From Closterium sp. Naga37s-1 (taxonomy: Eukaryota > Streptophyta > Zygnematophyceae > Desmidiales > Closteriaceae), in the NCBI GenBank assembly GCA_947471745.1, contig CANJKZ010001148.1:941001-1005000 (forward strand): 64,000 nucleotides of DNA, written 5' to 3'. The position numbers and the translations under genes were made by a program. This document shows, piece by piece, positions 45,870 to 57,690 of the stretch; within the stretch, counting starts at the first letter, position 1; each line of letters starts with the position of its first letter. Under the pieces are notes generated by a model that worked only from the letters and a program-made list of their open reading frames with translations, was not told where the DNA came from and searched no databases.

Positions 45870-46008
45870 TGTCAAAGATAGAACTCGAATAATGAATGAC
45901 TAGAATGAGCAAGTACAAGGGTAGATATAGCAAACCTAACCCTAGCACTAACCAAGGTGCACATCACCTAGACTAAACAATACAAACTATAACAGTTATA
46001 GTTTGACA
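45870..46008 (-). repeat. 5' LTR of B
   Basis: 139 bp, from TGTCAAAG to GTTTGACA on the + strand, the partner of 33083-33221, followed by GGGTG. Confidence 0.92.
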
Positions 46009-46013
46009 GGGTG

Positions 46014-46097
46014 ACGGGGCGCTTTGGGCATTAGGGCGCTACGGGCTAAGTCGGGGCATGGGGCGGTGGGCCCATAGGAACTTAGTTCTCTATACCA
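46014..46097 (-). other. First 84 bp of the A leader, with primer site
   Basis: This segment was cut from the rest of the A leader by B. TGGTATAGAGAAC on the - strand (46097-46085) is the A primer-binding site. Confidence 0.8.
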
Positions 46098-46228
46098 TAT
46101 CAAGAGTCTAAACGGGTGAAGGAATTGACTAAGGAAAAAGAAGGCACAACAAGATATAGCAAGCCCTAGGTAATATGAATGTAACACCTAGACTAACCTA
46201 AACAATACATATAAAATGTATGTTGACA
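46098..46228 (-). repeat. 5' LTR of A
   Basis: 131 bp, the partner of 26379-26509 with nine or ten substitutions. Its end reads TA rather than CA/TG on one side. TCTCG follows. Confidence 0.9.
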
Positions 46229-47134
46229 TCTCGCTCCAGCCTTTCTAGCGCCAACCGTTTCAGCTCCAGCCGTTCTAGCTCCAGCCGCCTATAGTCCTTT
46301 CTCACTCCTCGCTCCAGCCGCTCCTCGTGCCAACCGTTTCTAGCCTGGTGGTCCTAGTTGTTTCTCCCTCCAGTAGTTCCTAGCTCCAGCCACTCCTGCT
46401 TCAGCAGTTCCTCGCGCCTGTTGCCCAGCTAGCCTTTTACCATGGCATCCACTCGGTTCTTACAGCGGCAGGGACAGCAGCAGTTTTAGCAGTGGGGACC
46501 CCAGCAGCCGTGGCGTTCTCCGCAGCAGTGGCACCCTCCGCAGCAGTGGGGGCCTCGTGGTCTGGGGAGCGTCTACCCAGACGGTTAGAGGGGTAGTCGT
46601 GGTGGCCGCGACTGCGGAGATAACTCTAACAACGGGAGCTAGTCTGCAGGGTAGGCACGGGGTAGGAGTGATCGTAGCGTTCGTTCCTTAGTCGTTCGCT
46701 TGTGCTCACTCTACTTGCGCATTCACAGGGAAAGCTGGCAAGTGTTTCACTAGCAAAAGTTCACAAGAATAGTTGACAATCGCAAAGCAATACTGTCTAC
46801 ATCAGGAGCTAGCATGCAAGCAGGTCGACTGCTAGCGCAGCACGGTCGACCGCGTTCCAGCACGACATGGTCGACCGCGCTCCAGCAGTGCAAAGTCACG
46901 ATCTGCCAATGCTGCAAGTCGACGGCGTGCCAACGTTGCAGCAAGGCGGCTGCACAGCGTTGCACGCGCAGGACAGCAGCGCACCCGCTTCGCAGGTGCT
47001 CGCAGTTGATTGGCGTGCTGTGCCTCGTCACCTGCACAGCACCGACGCCAAGCCGACCACGTGCCCACGACTGCACCTGATCCGCCCACGTCGACCTCGG
47101 GATACCACCTCCGAGGTCGGCTTCGCCAGAAGTG
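46229..47134 (+). pseudogene. D leader end and decayed gag
   Basis: CTCCAGCC repeats (46229-46440) continue the D leader. ATG 46442 begins MASTRFLQRQGQQQF, a Gln/Trp/Pro-rich head like that of B and E, soon broken by stops. Beyond about 46620 no frame is recognisable. A short repeat with GGTCGACCGCG words lies at 46825-46890. No capsid, protease or integrase is found. Confidence 0.5.
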
Positions 47135-47281
47135 TCAAACTATACTTGTTATAGTTTGTTAGTCTAGTCTAGGTGTTACAGTGAGTTATGCAGTAGAGGG
47201 TACAACCCCCTTTAGGGTTTGCTATATGTTTCCTTGTACCGCTTCGTTCTAGTCATTCCTCATTCCGTTCACTCGTTAACA
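47135..47281 (+). repeat. 5' LTR of E
   Basis: 147 bp from TGTCAAACTATAC to CTCGTTAACA. The hairpin arms are GGTACAA (47199-47205) and TTGTACC (47234-47240). Confidence 0.82.
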
Positions 47282-47295
47282 TGGTTTAGAGCTAG

Positions 47296-48619
47296 TTTCA
47301 TTCCTATGAGCTCACCACCGCCCGTCGCTCGTAGCTCGTAAACGCCTCGTAGCTTGACGCCCCGATGCGCTCAGTAGGCCGACGCGCCAAGTCCTTTCGT
47401 ACGCACCACCCCCCCCCCCCCCCGGCCCCCCCAGTTCGTGCCTTCGCAAGGCCCCCGCGGGCCCCTCGTTCGTCCCATAGTGCGGCCCCTTACGGCCCTT
47501 CGTTCGTCCCATAGCGCGGCCCCGCGGGCCCCTCGTTCGTCCCGTAGCGCGCCCCCCCCCCCCCCGTGGGCCCCTCGTTCGTCCCGTAGCGCGCCCCCCC
47601 CCATGGGCCCCCCGTTCGTCCCTTAGCGCAGCCCTCGCGGGCGCCCTCGTTCGTCCCGTAGCGCGGCCCCCGCGGGCCCCTTCGTATGTCCCGTAGCGCG
47701 GCCCCCCCGCGGCCCTCTCGTTCATCCCTTAGCGCGCCCCCCTTCGGGCGCTATCGTTCGTCCCGTAGCGCAGCCCCGCGGGCCTCTCGTTCGTCCCGTA
47801 GCCCCCCCCCCCCCCCCCTCCCCCCCCCCCCCCCCCCATCGCCCGTCGCTTGTCGCAGGTCGCCCGTAGCCTTAGTGGCCGCGCCCGAAACCCTAGCCCG
47901 TCCCGTTTTTCCCGCCTTCGGTCGTCCCCCCCCCCCCCCCCCCCCCCTCGCTTTTTCTCGTGCGCGACCGTAGATCGCAGGCCCCGCGGCCCACACGTTA
48001 GCAGGCCCCGTGGCCTGTCCGTAGCGGGCCCCGCGGCCCTTGCTCGACGGCCTTGTGGCCCGCGATTAGCTGGCCCGCGGCCAGAACTTCGACCGTCCGT
48101 TCGTCCGCCCGTACGACCGCCCCATCCCCTTTCAACCGCACTCAACCGCTCTAGAACCGCCTCTCAACTGCAGTTGATCACTCCAAGCTGCGAGACACCA
48201 CCCTTCACCGCTCTAGACCACTCCTAACCGCGAGAAACCACGGCCCACCACACTCAACGTGTCCCAAACGCTCCCCACCGCTCTAGACCTCTCCCAACCG
48301 CACCAAAACCGCACTCAACCGCGTCAGGATGCCCTTAGCCGCCCTAGACCGCTTCCCACCGCACTACACCGCTTCCCACCGCTCTCGACCGCTTCCCACC
48401 GCACTACACCACCCCCACTGCTCTAGACCTCTCCCAACCGCACTAGAACCGTACTCAACCGCATCAGGCTGCCCTTAGCCGCTCTAGACCACTTCCCACC
48501 GCACTACACCGCTTCTCACCGCACAAGACCGCTTCCCACCGCACTACACCGCTTCCCACTGCACTAGACCACTCCCCACCGCACTAGACCACTAGACCCT
48601 ACCCCCGTACTAGCGTGCC
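47296..48619 (+). repeat. GC-rich leader of E
   Basis: 47430-47800 repeats a 30-40 bp unit around CCCCTCGTTCGTCCCGTAGCG, with long C runs (47407-47423, 47802-47837 and 47929-47947). 48230-48590 repeats ACCGCTTCCCACCGCACTAC. Frames on both strands are repeat by-products. Confidence 0.8.
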
Positions 48620-49896
48620 ATTTCGATGTGGCGACAGCCGCAGTGGCAGCAGCACTGGCCGCAGCAGCAGCAGTGGCAGCAGCACCGGCGGCCGCAGTAG
48701 CAGCAGTGGCTGCGACAGCAGTGGCCGCAGCACTAGTGGCCGCAGCAGCAGCAGTGGCCACCGCAGCTGCAGCAGCAGAAGCTGCGGGTTCAACAGCAGC
48801 GCCAGCGGGAGCCTCCACCACGGGGCCCTATCGGACCCGGCCAGTACACGCACCGGTACGTGGGAGCTGCAGCTGCTATTGAGACTTGTGTTTCCAGTCT
48901 TGGTGCGTGTGTAGTTTCCAGTCCAGGCGCCTCAGAGGTTCTTAGTGTGGGAGCTGCAGCTACCACTAGTCGAGTACCAGCCTTTGTCGCTGGCTCGGGT
49001 GCGACCTCACCGACTGTACAGCTTTCCTTCACCCTAGACTCTGGAACGTCCAGCTGTTTCTTTCGCGAATGCACCGGTCTCACGCCACTGCACACTCCAG
49101 TCACTGTCGCCTTGGCTGACCCCTCCATGGGATTTGTAGTTGCCCACAGCATCACCACTTTCTGGTGTCCGGCGTCTCCCTCTGGGTTTCTCACAGGTTG
49201 CTACACCCCCTCGTTCTCTAGGAACTTAGTGGGTGTCAGTCACCTCCACGACCTCGGAGTTGTCACCACTTTCCCTCTCGACGAGCCTGTTGCCTCCTTC
49301 ATAGACGGTGCCACTGGGGCGCCACTGGCCACTTTTCATAGGGAGCCAGGCTCTGGTCTGTACTCGTTACACACTGGGTCAGGTTAGGTCAGGTCACGTC
49401 ACGTCAGGTAGCTGCTGTGTCGTGCGACTGTCAGTCACTCACCCACCCGTCTGTCCTCTGGCACCACCGTCTAGGGCACCCGTCTTTCCCGCGTCTTAGT
49501 AGGATGGTACGCCACCGTCTGGTCTCAGGTCTCCCAGAGTCGCTTCCTCCGCTCCCCCGCTCGTCTGCACTGCCGTGCACTCCTTGCGTCGAGGGTCGGC
49601 AGCGCGCTGCCCCTCACTCCTCCTCGCCCCCCCCCCACCACGGCTCCCTTGTAGACACTGCACTTGGACGTCTGGGGCCCCTCCCCGGTCCTTGGCCCAT
49701 GTCAGGAGCGCTACTTCCTGATTGTGGTGGACGACTACTCCCGCTACACCATGGTTTTCCCTTTGCGACGGAAGGCTAACGTGCCTACCGTCCTCGAGCC
49801 GTGGCTACTAGTGAGGGGTGGCGCCCAGGGCCTGTGTGGGCTCCGCCTACACTCAAACCGTGGTGGTGAGTTTTCTTCCACTCGCTTGGAGACGTT
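48620..49896 (+). pseudogene. E capsid-less protease and partial integrase
   Basis: The start homologous to B's ATG reads ATT at 48620; the first in-frame ATG is 48626. A Gln/Trp-rich head with internal stops leads straight into protease (LDSGTS near 49034-49051), the shared HTGSG tract (stop at 49385), the HHCC region and the integrase start, with frameshifts near 49400 and 49640. It ends after the second integrase Asp block, which reads HSN instead of HSD. Nothing downstream of integrase is present. Confidence 0.83.
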
Positions 49897-50340
49897 TTCT
49901 TCACCAATTTCAGATATGTTGTAGCTCTAGATTGTGGCTACAATGCCCAATTTGAATCGTATTAAAAGGTGAAGTAAACCTGGAGTTATGAATTTCGACG
50001 CACTAGGGGGTATGCTGCCATACAAACTTAACTCAATCACAATAGTTTACACAAGTTCCACACAAGAGAATTTGAGTAGCTAGAAACCAGGTAGGAGGGG
50101 ATGAGGAGAACGAGAAGGAAGGTTCCAAGGGAGCCCCAAACCAAGGAAACCCCATAAGCACATCCAATCCCCTCTCTATAGGAACCCAACTTTGACCCTT
50201 GTCACTTTCCCAACCCATGCCATCCACCTCACCCAACTTGGCCACACTTGCCAACCTAGTTTGGCTTTTCCCAACCATTTGGCATGATCTACAGTAATGG
50301 TGACGAATTTCCCATTCCCCAAATGTCTATACCCCATATT
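49897..50340. other. Junction region between E and G
   Basis: Moderately AT-rich. It probably contains the 3' untranslated part of G, since the G frame drifts out here, but I cannot place an LTR or target duplication. Confidence 0.35.
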
Positions 50341-53228
50341 GATATCAGCCGCCTACTGCTGGGTCTTCAGAATCTCCAACCGCACCTCCTTGTTCAGGAG
50401 CCTCTTCACCCAGTGCCACTTTGGGCCTGATGTGCTTTGTCAGCCCATGAAGGCAAGCGTTCTTGGCAAGCTTCACAGCTGACTCATTGTCACAGAAGAT
50501 CGCTGTCGGGTCCTTCTGGTCAAACCCTATCTCCTCCAACAATCGCCTCAGCCACACCACCTCCTTAGCCCCGTGATGTAGGGCCATGTACTCTGTCTCA
50601 CACGAAGACAGCCCCACCTCATTCTGCTTCTTGCTGCGCCAACTCACTGCACCACCACCAAACAGGCACACATAGCCACCAATGCTGGTGCCATCCGCCT
50701 TCACAGAGTTGAAGCTGGCATCGGTGTAGCAGGTCAAGAGCATCCCCCCCTTGTTCAAATCAGCTGCACCCCTCTGCAGCCTCTGTCTCAAAGCACTATA
50801 CTCCAAGCCCACAGATGCTGTAGCACTCACATAGCGGACCAACCTCTTGGCCGCTTCCAGCTGCTCATGACTGAGACGTGAAACCACACTGGCAAGCCTG
50901 GATGTAGCAAAGGCAATGTGAGGCCGCATGTGGTTCACCGCATAGTTGAGTGCCCCAACCATGGAATGCAAAAACTTCCTGTCGTTCTCACCCACCACCT
51001 CCTCATCAGCACATGGCTCCACCGTGAACCCTGAAGGCAGTGGGGTTGCTGGCTTTCCTCCATCTTGCAGCCCATACTTCTCAGCCAGCCCCTCACAGTA
51101 CTTCCTCTGGTGCAACCTCAACACTCCCTTGTCAAGGTCCCTCTCCACATGCATCCCCAGGTAGTACTTCACATCTCCCATCTTTGAGCACTTGAACTGC
51201 ATCTCCAACATCTCCTCCACACGGTCAATCATAGCAGACGACTCAGAGAAGAGAAGGATGTCGTCCACATACACCAGGAGCATGAGGAACTGCTCCTTCT
51301 CTTGTAGCAGGAACAGGCTGTGATCACACTCGCTCTTCTTGAAACCCCCAGTCAGCAGTGTCTCCTCCAGCTTGTGGTACCATGCGCGAGGAGCCTGCTT
51401 CAAGCCATAGATGGCCTTCTTCAGCCTGCACACCCTGCCGCTCCCATCATCCAAACCCTCAGGCTGCAGCATGTACAACTCCTCTAGGACGATCCCATTG
51501 AGGAAAGCAGTCGTGATATCCATCTGCTTGATCCTCCATTCGCGGTTTGCAGCCGTCCCTTTCCCCACAGGTGCAAAAATCTCGTCGAAGTCCTTCCCCT
51601 TTGTCTGCTGAAACCCCTTAGCCACAAGCCTTGACTTGTAGCGGGTCAGCTCCCCATCAGGTCCATACTTGTGCCTGAAGATCAGCTTCGAAGAGATTGC
51701 CTTCTTCCCAGGAGGCAGCTCACACAACTCCCACGTCTCATTCTCCAGCAGAGAGTCGCATTCCTCCTTCACACCCTGCTTCCACTTTTCAGCATCGGGC
51801 CCACTCAACGCCTTCTCCAGCGTCTTGGGCTCAGGGACGGCTGCCCAGTAGCAGTGCGCTATCTCATCCTCATCACACTCCCAGCCCGTACCACCTTTGG
51901 CCTTCCAAAACTAGGATAGGTCAGCCTGTTAGGAGGGCGCACATCCCTCCTAGAACGGTCAAGCGGACGTTGGGCACGTGGTGGAGCATCTTGCTGCTGC
52001 TGCTGCTGCTTCTCCTCCACCTCAGGTTCTCCGATCTCCTCCTCTGAGACAGTGACCTGCACTTGCCTCGAAGGCCGCTGCACCTCATCAGCCTCAATGA
52101 TCAGCGGTGTAGTGGGAAGCTTCTGCTGCTGCTGCTTCCACTCCTTGTAGTACAGTGACTCAAGGAACTTCACATCCCTCAAAACAGTCAGCTTCTGGCT
52201 GGTCAAGTCCCATAGAAGCCAGCCCTTGTGGTCCTTCGCTTCTCCCAGAAGCTTCCATCTTTCCCTAGAGGCACATGGAACACCACCATGCAGCCATAGG
52301 CTCTCAGCATGTTGACTGCTGGTGCACTCCCATACCACTTGGTGTAAGGGACCCATTGCTTGTACCCCACAATCGCCAGCACCCTGTTTTTCACAAGGGC
52401 GACCTGCCGCAGTGCAGTCACCCAAAACGGATCCGGCAGCCCTGCACGCCCAAGGAGAGTGCGTGCACCTTCCTGCAGGGTCCGGTTGAACCGCTCAGCC
52501 ACGCCGTTCTGCTGTGGGTTGTAGGGCACTGTGAGCTGATGCTGGATTCCCTTCTGCTTCAGCTCCTTCTCAAAATCGGCGCCGATGAACTCTCCCCCAT
52601 TGTCAGTGCGGATCACCTTCACCTTGTGGCCGCTCTCCCTTTGAGCTCTCGGCATCCACTCCTTAAGAACAGCCGCTGCCACCTCCCCCTTGGTCTTGAG
52701 AGGGTACACCCACACAGCACGCGTGTGGTCGTCCACAATGGTCAAGAAGTAGCGGCTGCATGAGAGAGAAGGGGCCCTCATAGGGCCCACCACATCCATG
52801 TGCACACGCGCGAGCAGTGCCTTGGCTGCTCCTGTGCCGCTGCTGAAGGGAAACTTGGTAAACTTCGTTTCAAGGCATGTAGGGCAGCTCTCAATCTCCT
52901 TCGCTGCCCCCTTCACCACCAACCCCTTCAAGCTCTCATCCTTCACCATCTTCTGCAGCATAGGGATGTTGATGTGACACAACCTCTCATGCCACGTCTC
53001 CCAATCGGCCTCACCACCCCCAGATGAAGCCTTTGCCCATGCAGTTGTCCCATCCATACCAGCAAGCACCTCACCATGTGATTGCTGTGGATGCTGCACC
53101 TTCTTAGCTGCATCCATGGCCCCATCAGTTGGTGCAGTCTCCTCTCCTCCCGCAGTTGCTTTAGCCGTTGCTGCTGCCGGTGCCGTTGCTGCTGCCGGTG
53201 CCGTTGCTGGTGGTTTCCCATTCCAAGG
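50341..53228 (-). pseudogene. G: copia Pol of a second lineage, gag missing
   Basis: Integrase (53117-52203) has the HHCC region with CPTC, VDD, a TDN block and NGVAERF, so its DDE set is complete. A Gln-rich linker (52425-51859) and reverse transcriptase plus RNase H (51808-50345) follow in other frames. YVDD is intact (near 51265); a short deletion follows the FAPVGKGT motif. RNase H ends in a frameshift. Codon use is less GC-biased than in the Cop1 group, and the sequence is closer to ordinary land-plant copia elements. Gag and protease are absent, cut off near 53228 where F starts in the other orientation. No LTR is identified. Confidence 0.85.
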
Positions 53229-55292
53229 GATGATTGGCAGCTACCAAAGGTCCTTGATGCAGCTGCTCTTCTCCTCCAGATTCCACAGCAGCAACTTCCC
53301 AGCCGAACAATTCGGCATACGTCCGTTCAAAGACGATCCAGCCCCCGCAATGACCGCATGGAGCTACCTCGTCAAAACCTATCAGCCTAAGGATTCCGTA
53401 TCTTAGAGTCGCCTTCTCCAGCAGCTTTTAGAAGTCAAAATAACACCTGGCAAAAAGGCAAACGCCTACATCAATCGTTGCCGTAATATCCGTGACCAGC
53501 TGCAGAAGTTAGGAAACACGATACTTGAGGTCATGTTCGTCACAAAAGCTCTTCAAGGACTAGGGCCCCAGTGGAACCCGTGCAAGGCTCTACTCCGCCA
53601 ATAAGGCACCATCTCCGAAGCGCATCTCTGCACCACCCTCCTGCATGAACAGCAAGACATGGACTTCAACAAAGAAAAAGGGGCCCGACGAGAGCAAATC
53701 GCTTTCTACTCTGGCCGCGATCAACGTCGGCCCCGTGACCCTCGTGACTCGTGCGACTCACGACCGCGCCAATATTATTGCAAAAATTGCAAAATATTCG
53801 GTCACTCAACCGAACGCTGCCGATCCGGACCACGCCACGAGTCCGCACCTCGTAACAACGCAATTTCCGGCCCCGATAACTCGCGCCAGGCAAACCGACC
53901 ATCTTCGGACCATCGGCTTGCCCCGCACCAACCATCTCAGCCTGACGCGCCCAGACCTCCATACACCAACAACATTCACCACGTCATCGGTAACATGGCG
54001 ATGCGCGTTCACCGTCGCACACGGCGAACAAACCGACGGCACCTGCGACACGTCTCTCCTCCCCCACCTGGACGTGAGGTTGAATTCTCCAGCTACAACA
54101 ACCCCTTCACGCATGACGGGGAGTATGTCTCTAACGAACGCGAACAGGACTGGGATCTGCCGACCCCCCCTGCTCGAATCACCGCCGCACGATGAGGATT
54201 TCATTAACTCCTCATCCTTGCCCTTGGCCTCTCAGTCTCACCACAGCCACTCCCACAGCCTACACCAACCAACACAGGCGAACTGCTCGCCTTCTTCGCC
54301 CGCTCGCTTGCACTACGCGCACCCCCTGACCTTTGGCACAAGCGCCTTGGTCATCCCTATCAGGAGGTACTCAACAACTGCATCCGCACCGAAATCACCA
54401 GCACCGACCATGTGACCCAATTCCTGGGTCTCAACATCTCCTACGCAGCAGACGCCATTTATCTCTCCGCCGCCAAGTACGCGGAAACTCTGTCTGCCAA
54501 ATTCAACAGCAAGCCCGGAAACCTCTCCACCCCCTACCGCTCCCCAACCACCACCCACACTCCCAACACAACCCCACTCAACCCATCCGGCCACCAGCTG
54601 TACCAGCAGCAACTCGGCTGCCTCCTCTTCGCTGCGGTCACGTGCAGGCCTGACTTGTCCTACATTTCGAGCCAACTCGCCCAGTATGCCAAGCGGCCTG
54701 AAGGGGAGACTATGTTGGACCTGCAGCGCACTCTGCAGTACTTCATTTCCACACCATACATCGGCCTCACCTACTCAACTCTCATGACCCATGCCTTCAC
54801 CCTCGTTGGCTTCGTAGCCGCTGATCATGCCGCCAACCCTGCAAATTGACGGTCTCGAAACGGCTTTCTCTTTCGCCTCGAACCTACCGTACCAATTTCC
54901 TGGAATTCACAGAAACAGGAAATGGTGGCGCTCTCCTCCGCTGAAGCCGAATTCATCGCTGCCACATCAGCCGTGCGCGAAGCCAGGAGTTGCTCCAGGA
55001 GGCGAAAATTGCGACATCTGTGAACTTCAAGCTCGACTGTGACAACCAGAGCGCGATCAAGATCGCGAACAAACCTGGCTTCGTCAACCGCACCAAACAC
55101 ATTGCACTCCGTACTTCTTCGTCAAAGACCAAGTTGACAAAGGCAAAGTCGTCTTGACTTATTGCCCCACTGGTGACATGGCAGCTAACTTCCTCACCAA
55201 GAAGCTTCCACGTCAGCAGTACCAGCACTGCGCGAACATATGCGGTATAACCAAGCGCGTCAAGACTTCACTCCTCCAGGGATGAAGGGGAG
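53229..55292 (+). pseudogene. F Gag and partial Pol
   Basis: Copia-type Gag (53229-54195) has stops near 53404 and 53600 and then a canonical CX2CX4HX4C zinc knuckle (CKNCKIFGHSTERC, 53779-53820). Beyond a stop, WHKRLGHPYQEVLNN of the pre-integrase region joins directly to CIRTEITSTDHVTQFLGLN of late reverse transcriptase at about 54385. Integrase and the YVDD half are therefore gone. RNase H (SSAEAEF near 54935) follows, with frameshifts, to about 55255. Confidence 0.82.
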
Positions 55293-55734
55293 TGTTATGA
55301 TATGGAATTGTTGAATAACATTCCTAAAGTAACGAACCCTTAACGCGAAGATGACTGCAGCGAGGACAAAGATCGAGCAACGCAGACAGTTATCGAAGAC
55401 GGTTGAAAGCATAATGAATTCAAAGTGCAAGCGCGGGAAATGCATTCAAACAGTTACCGTGACGCATATCGTTACCGAACCGTACGGTTGGCATTCCCGA
55501 TGTAGGTTAGCCCTAAGGGGAATGTACCCCCTCATGGTACATGGCTAGCTAGGACCTTTCGTATTCCCTTGTATTCCTATATAAACCCTTGTACCGCATT
55601 GTTATAGTCACTTCTTTCGAGATTCAAATCTCCTTCTGACACGGCCCGTACCCGACATTTACTAGCATCTTCCGTTGCTACAAGACTATCGATCAACCTG
55701 AGACGATCCTACAACTTCAATTCAGATTATAACA
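55293..55734 (+). repeat. 3' LTR of F
   Basis: 442 bp, TGTTATGATATGG to GATTATAACA, with short terminal inverted repeats TGTTAT/ATAACA. CTATATAAACCC near 55577-55588 is a good TATA box. No partner copy is found. Confidence 0.75.
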
Positions 55735-55762
55735 GAGTCGACTCCTGCAGCGTACAGGAATG

Positions 55763-56574
55763 CCTCTTCTCAAATCCAGCCCAGTGGGGGGAGTTGAACC
55801 CTCCACACACTCACCTCATACACACTCACTGAGGGGGGGTAAGCCCCCCCTCAGCCTCTTCTCAAATCCAGCCCAGTGGGGGGACCTCAACCCCCCACAC
55901 ACTCACCTCATACACACTCACTGAGGGGGAGTAAGCCCCCCCTCAGCCTCTTCTCAAATCCAGCCCAGTGGGGGGAGTTGAACCCCCCACACACTCACCT
56001 CATACACACTCACTGAGGGGGGTAAGCCTCCCCTCAGCCTCTTCTCAAATCCAGCCCAGAGGGGGGAGTTCAACCCCCCCACACACTCACCTCATTCACA
56101 CTCACTGAGGGGGGGTAAGCCTCCCCTCAGCCTCTTCTCAAATCCAGCCCAGAGGGGGGAGTTCAACCCCCCCACACACTCACCTCATTCACACTCACTC
56201 AAGGGGGGTAAGCCTCCCCTCACCCTCTTCTCAAATCCAGCCCATTGGGGGGAGTTGAACCCCCCACACACTCACCTCATACACACTCACTGAGGGGGGG
56301 TAAGCCCCCCCTCAGCCTCTTCTCAACTCCAGCCTAGTGGGGGAAGCTCAACCCCCCACACACTCACCTCATACACACTCACTGTGGGGGGGTAAGCCTC
56401 CCCTCAGCCTCTTCTCAAATCCAGCCCAGTGGGGGGAGTTGAACCCCCCACACACTCACCTCATACCCACTCACTGAGGGGGGGTAAGCCTCCCTTCAGC
56501 CTCTTCTCAAATCCAGCCCAGTGGGGGGACCTCAACCCCCCACACACTCACCTCATACCCACTCACTGAGGGGA
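55763..56574. repeat. Nine-copy 92-bp satellite with GC hairpins
   Basis: Units start at 55763, 55855, 55947, 56038, 56131, 56224, 56316, 56408 and 56500 (91-93 bp each), opening CCTCTTCTCAAATCCAGCC. Most units carry two palindromes: GTGGGGGG with CCCCCCAC, and GAGGGGGG with CCCCCCTC around TAAG. There are no unique spacers and no ORF. Confidence 0.95.
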
Positions 56575-56799
56575 GTTCTGTGTCCCCTCTGTCTCATCGG
56601 AAACCCAATCCGTCCAGCTCATATCAAAATACCCTTTCCCACATGAAGACTTCAGCCTCCCGTCATCCTCCTCTCATACCTACTCACTGAGCGTAGTTGG
56701 GCTCCTCTCTGATGATTCCTCTTCCCGTTTTTTTTTTTTTCTCACCGGATTGTTTCCAGATTTGGCAGAAAATTTGTGCCTTTCGTTACCGCGTAGTAC

Positions 56800-57690
56800 C
56801 AACGACGCGCCTTCCCGTCCGCGCCTTTCCGTCCGCGCCTTCACGTCTGCGCCTTCATGGCTGCGCCTTCACGTCCGCCTTATCTTCCACGCCTTCCCGT
56901 ACGCGCCTTCCCGTCCTCTAATTTCCGTCGCCGCCTTTTCGTCTGCGCGTTCCCGTCCGCTCGATACGGTGCTCTGGGACTGTCAAGATATGGTGCATGT
57001 TGGGAGAAAGGAGAGGGGCAGTCACAAGATGAGGGATATGGGGGTGCATCGAAGGCTGCTGTGACACAGTGGAGACGGGAATAGAGCTCCCAGGGGAGGC
57101 ATACGTGGTGCATTCGGTACATCAGAGGTTGGCTAGCTTGAATGCGCGACAATTCCTTGTGAAGCTTTGTCGATATATTGCATTCTGCCCGTCAGCGCAT
57201 CTGGCCAGTGCATTGGCGTGTGCGTAGAGGAGAGGGGCAGCCTCATGTGAGGGTTATGGGCGTGAATGTAAGTGAGGCTTGCATTACATCCAGAGTGGAG
57301 AGTGATGTTTCCAGTCAGGGAGTACTCTTGCAGTGAGGTTTGCAGCACACGAATGGCCGATTGGTGCGCCTTCCCGTCCGCCCCTTTCCCTCCGCGATTC
57401 GTTCCCGCCCGCGCCTTCCCGTGCGCGCCTCTCCCGTCCGTGCCTTCCCGTCCGCGCGTTCCCTCGTGTGCCCCTCCCATACGCGCGTTCCCGGCCGTGC
57501 CTTCCCGTCCGCACCTTCCCGTCCGCGCCCACCCGTCCGTGCCTTCCCGTCCACGGGTTCCTGCCCGTGCCTTCCCGTCCGCGCGTTCCTTTCCGTGCTT
57601 TCCCGTCCGCGCGTTCCCGTCCGTGCCTTCCTGGCCAACCCTATCCGGTCACTCTTCCCGTCCGCATCTTCCCGTCTCCGTCACTGTGTG
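56800..57690. repeat. Two minisatellites of a CTTCCCGTCCGCGCC unit
   Basis: Arrays at about 56805-56975 and 57366-57690 share a unit of about 15 bp. The 390 bp between them have no gene. Long frames on both strands here are repeat by-products. Confidence 0.85.

Larger units (their letters stand above)
33083..46008 (-). mobile_element. B: capsid-less, RT-deleted copia element inside A
   Basis: 139-bp LTRs (33083-33221 and 45870-46008) with five differences, and the target duplication GGGTG (33078-33082 and 46009-46013). The 3' LTR has lost its TG start (reads TA). C is inserted in the integrase gene. The element lacks capsid and the reverse transcriptase core, so it could move only with help. 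Confidence 0.92.
26379..46228 (-). mobile_element. A: copia element inserted in the D leader, itself split by B
   Basis: 131-bp LTRs at 26379-26509 and 46098-46228 with the target duplication TCTCG (26374-26378 and 46229-46233). Nine or ten differences between the LTRs make it the oldest of the nested three. Pol and gag run 26799-31534 and the leader 31535-33077. B interrupts the leader, which ends at 46014-46097 with a primer site. Confidence 0.92.
24931..47134 (+). mobile_element. D: copia element, 5' part only, split by A
   Basis: A 5' LTR (24931-25062), primer site and minisatellite leader (to 26378) are followed, after the A insertion, by more of the same leader (46229-46440) and a decayed gag start at 46442. 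The CTCCAGCC repeat continues in phase across the A insertion site, which ties the two parts together. No D protease, integrase or 3' LTR is visible before E begins at 47135. Confidence 0.7.
47135..49896 (+). mobile_element. E: 3'-truncated copia element related to B
   Basis: 5' LTR (47135-47281), primer site TGGTTTAGAGCTAG (47282-47295), GC-rich leader, and a gag-less protease-integrase region that stops inside integrase at about 49896. No 3' LTR is present. The sequence resembles B closely but lies in the opposite orientation. Confidence 0.83.
53229..55734 (+). mobile_element. F: degenerate, internally deleted copia element
   Basis: A third lineage: gag, a trace of the pre-integrase region, the C-terminal part of reverse transcriptase, RNase H, a polypurine tract (GATGAAGGGGAG) and a 442-bp 3' LTR. 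The 5' LTR and leader are missing, as is all of integrase. Many stops and frameshifts show it is old. Confidence 0.8.

Noticed and set aside
49897..50340. An 81-codon - strand frame at 50033-50278 as a small gene
   Set aside because: It continues the drifted end of G with no motif and is more likely its 3' untranslated sequence.
55763..56574. CRISPR-like regular repeats
   Set aside because: There are no unique spacers; the whole 92-bp unit repeats, so it is a satellite.
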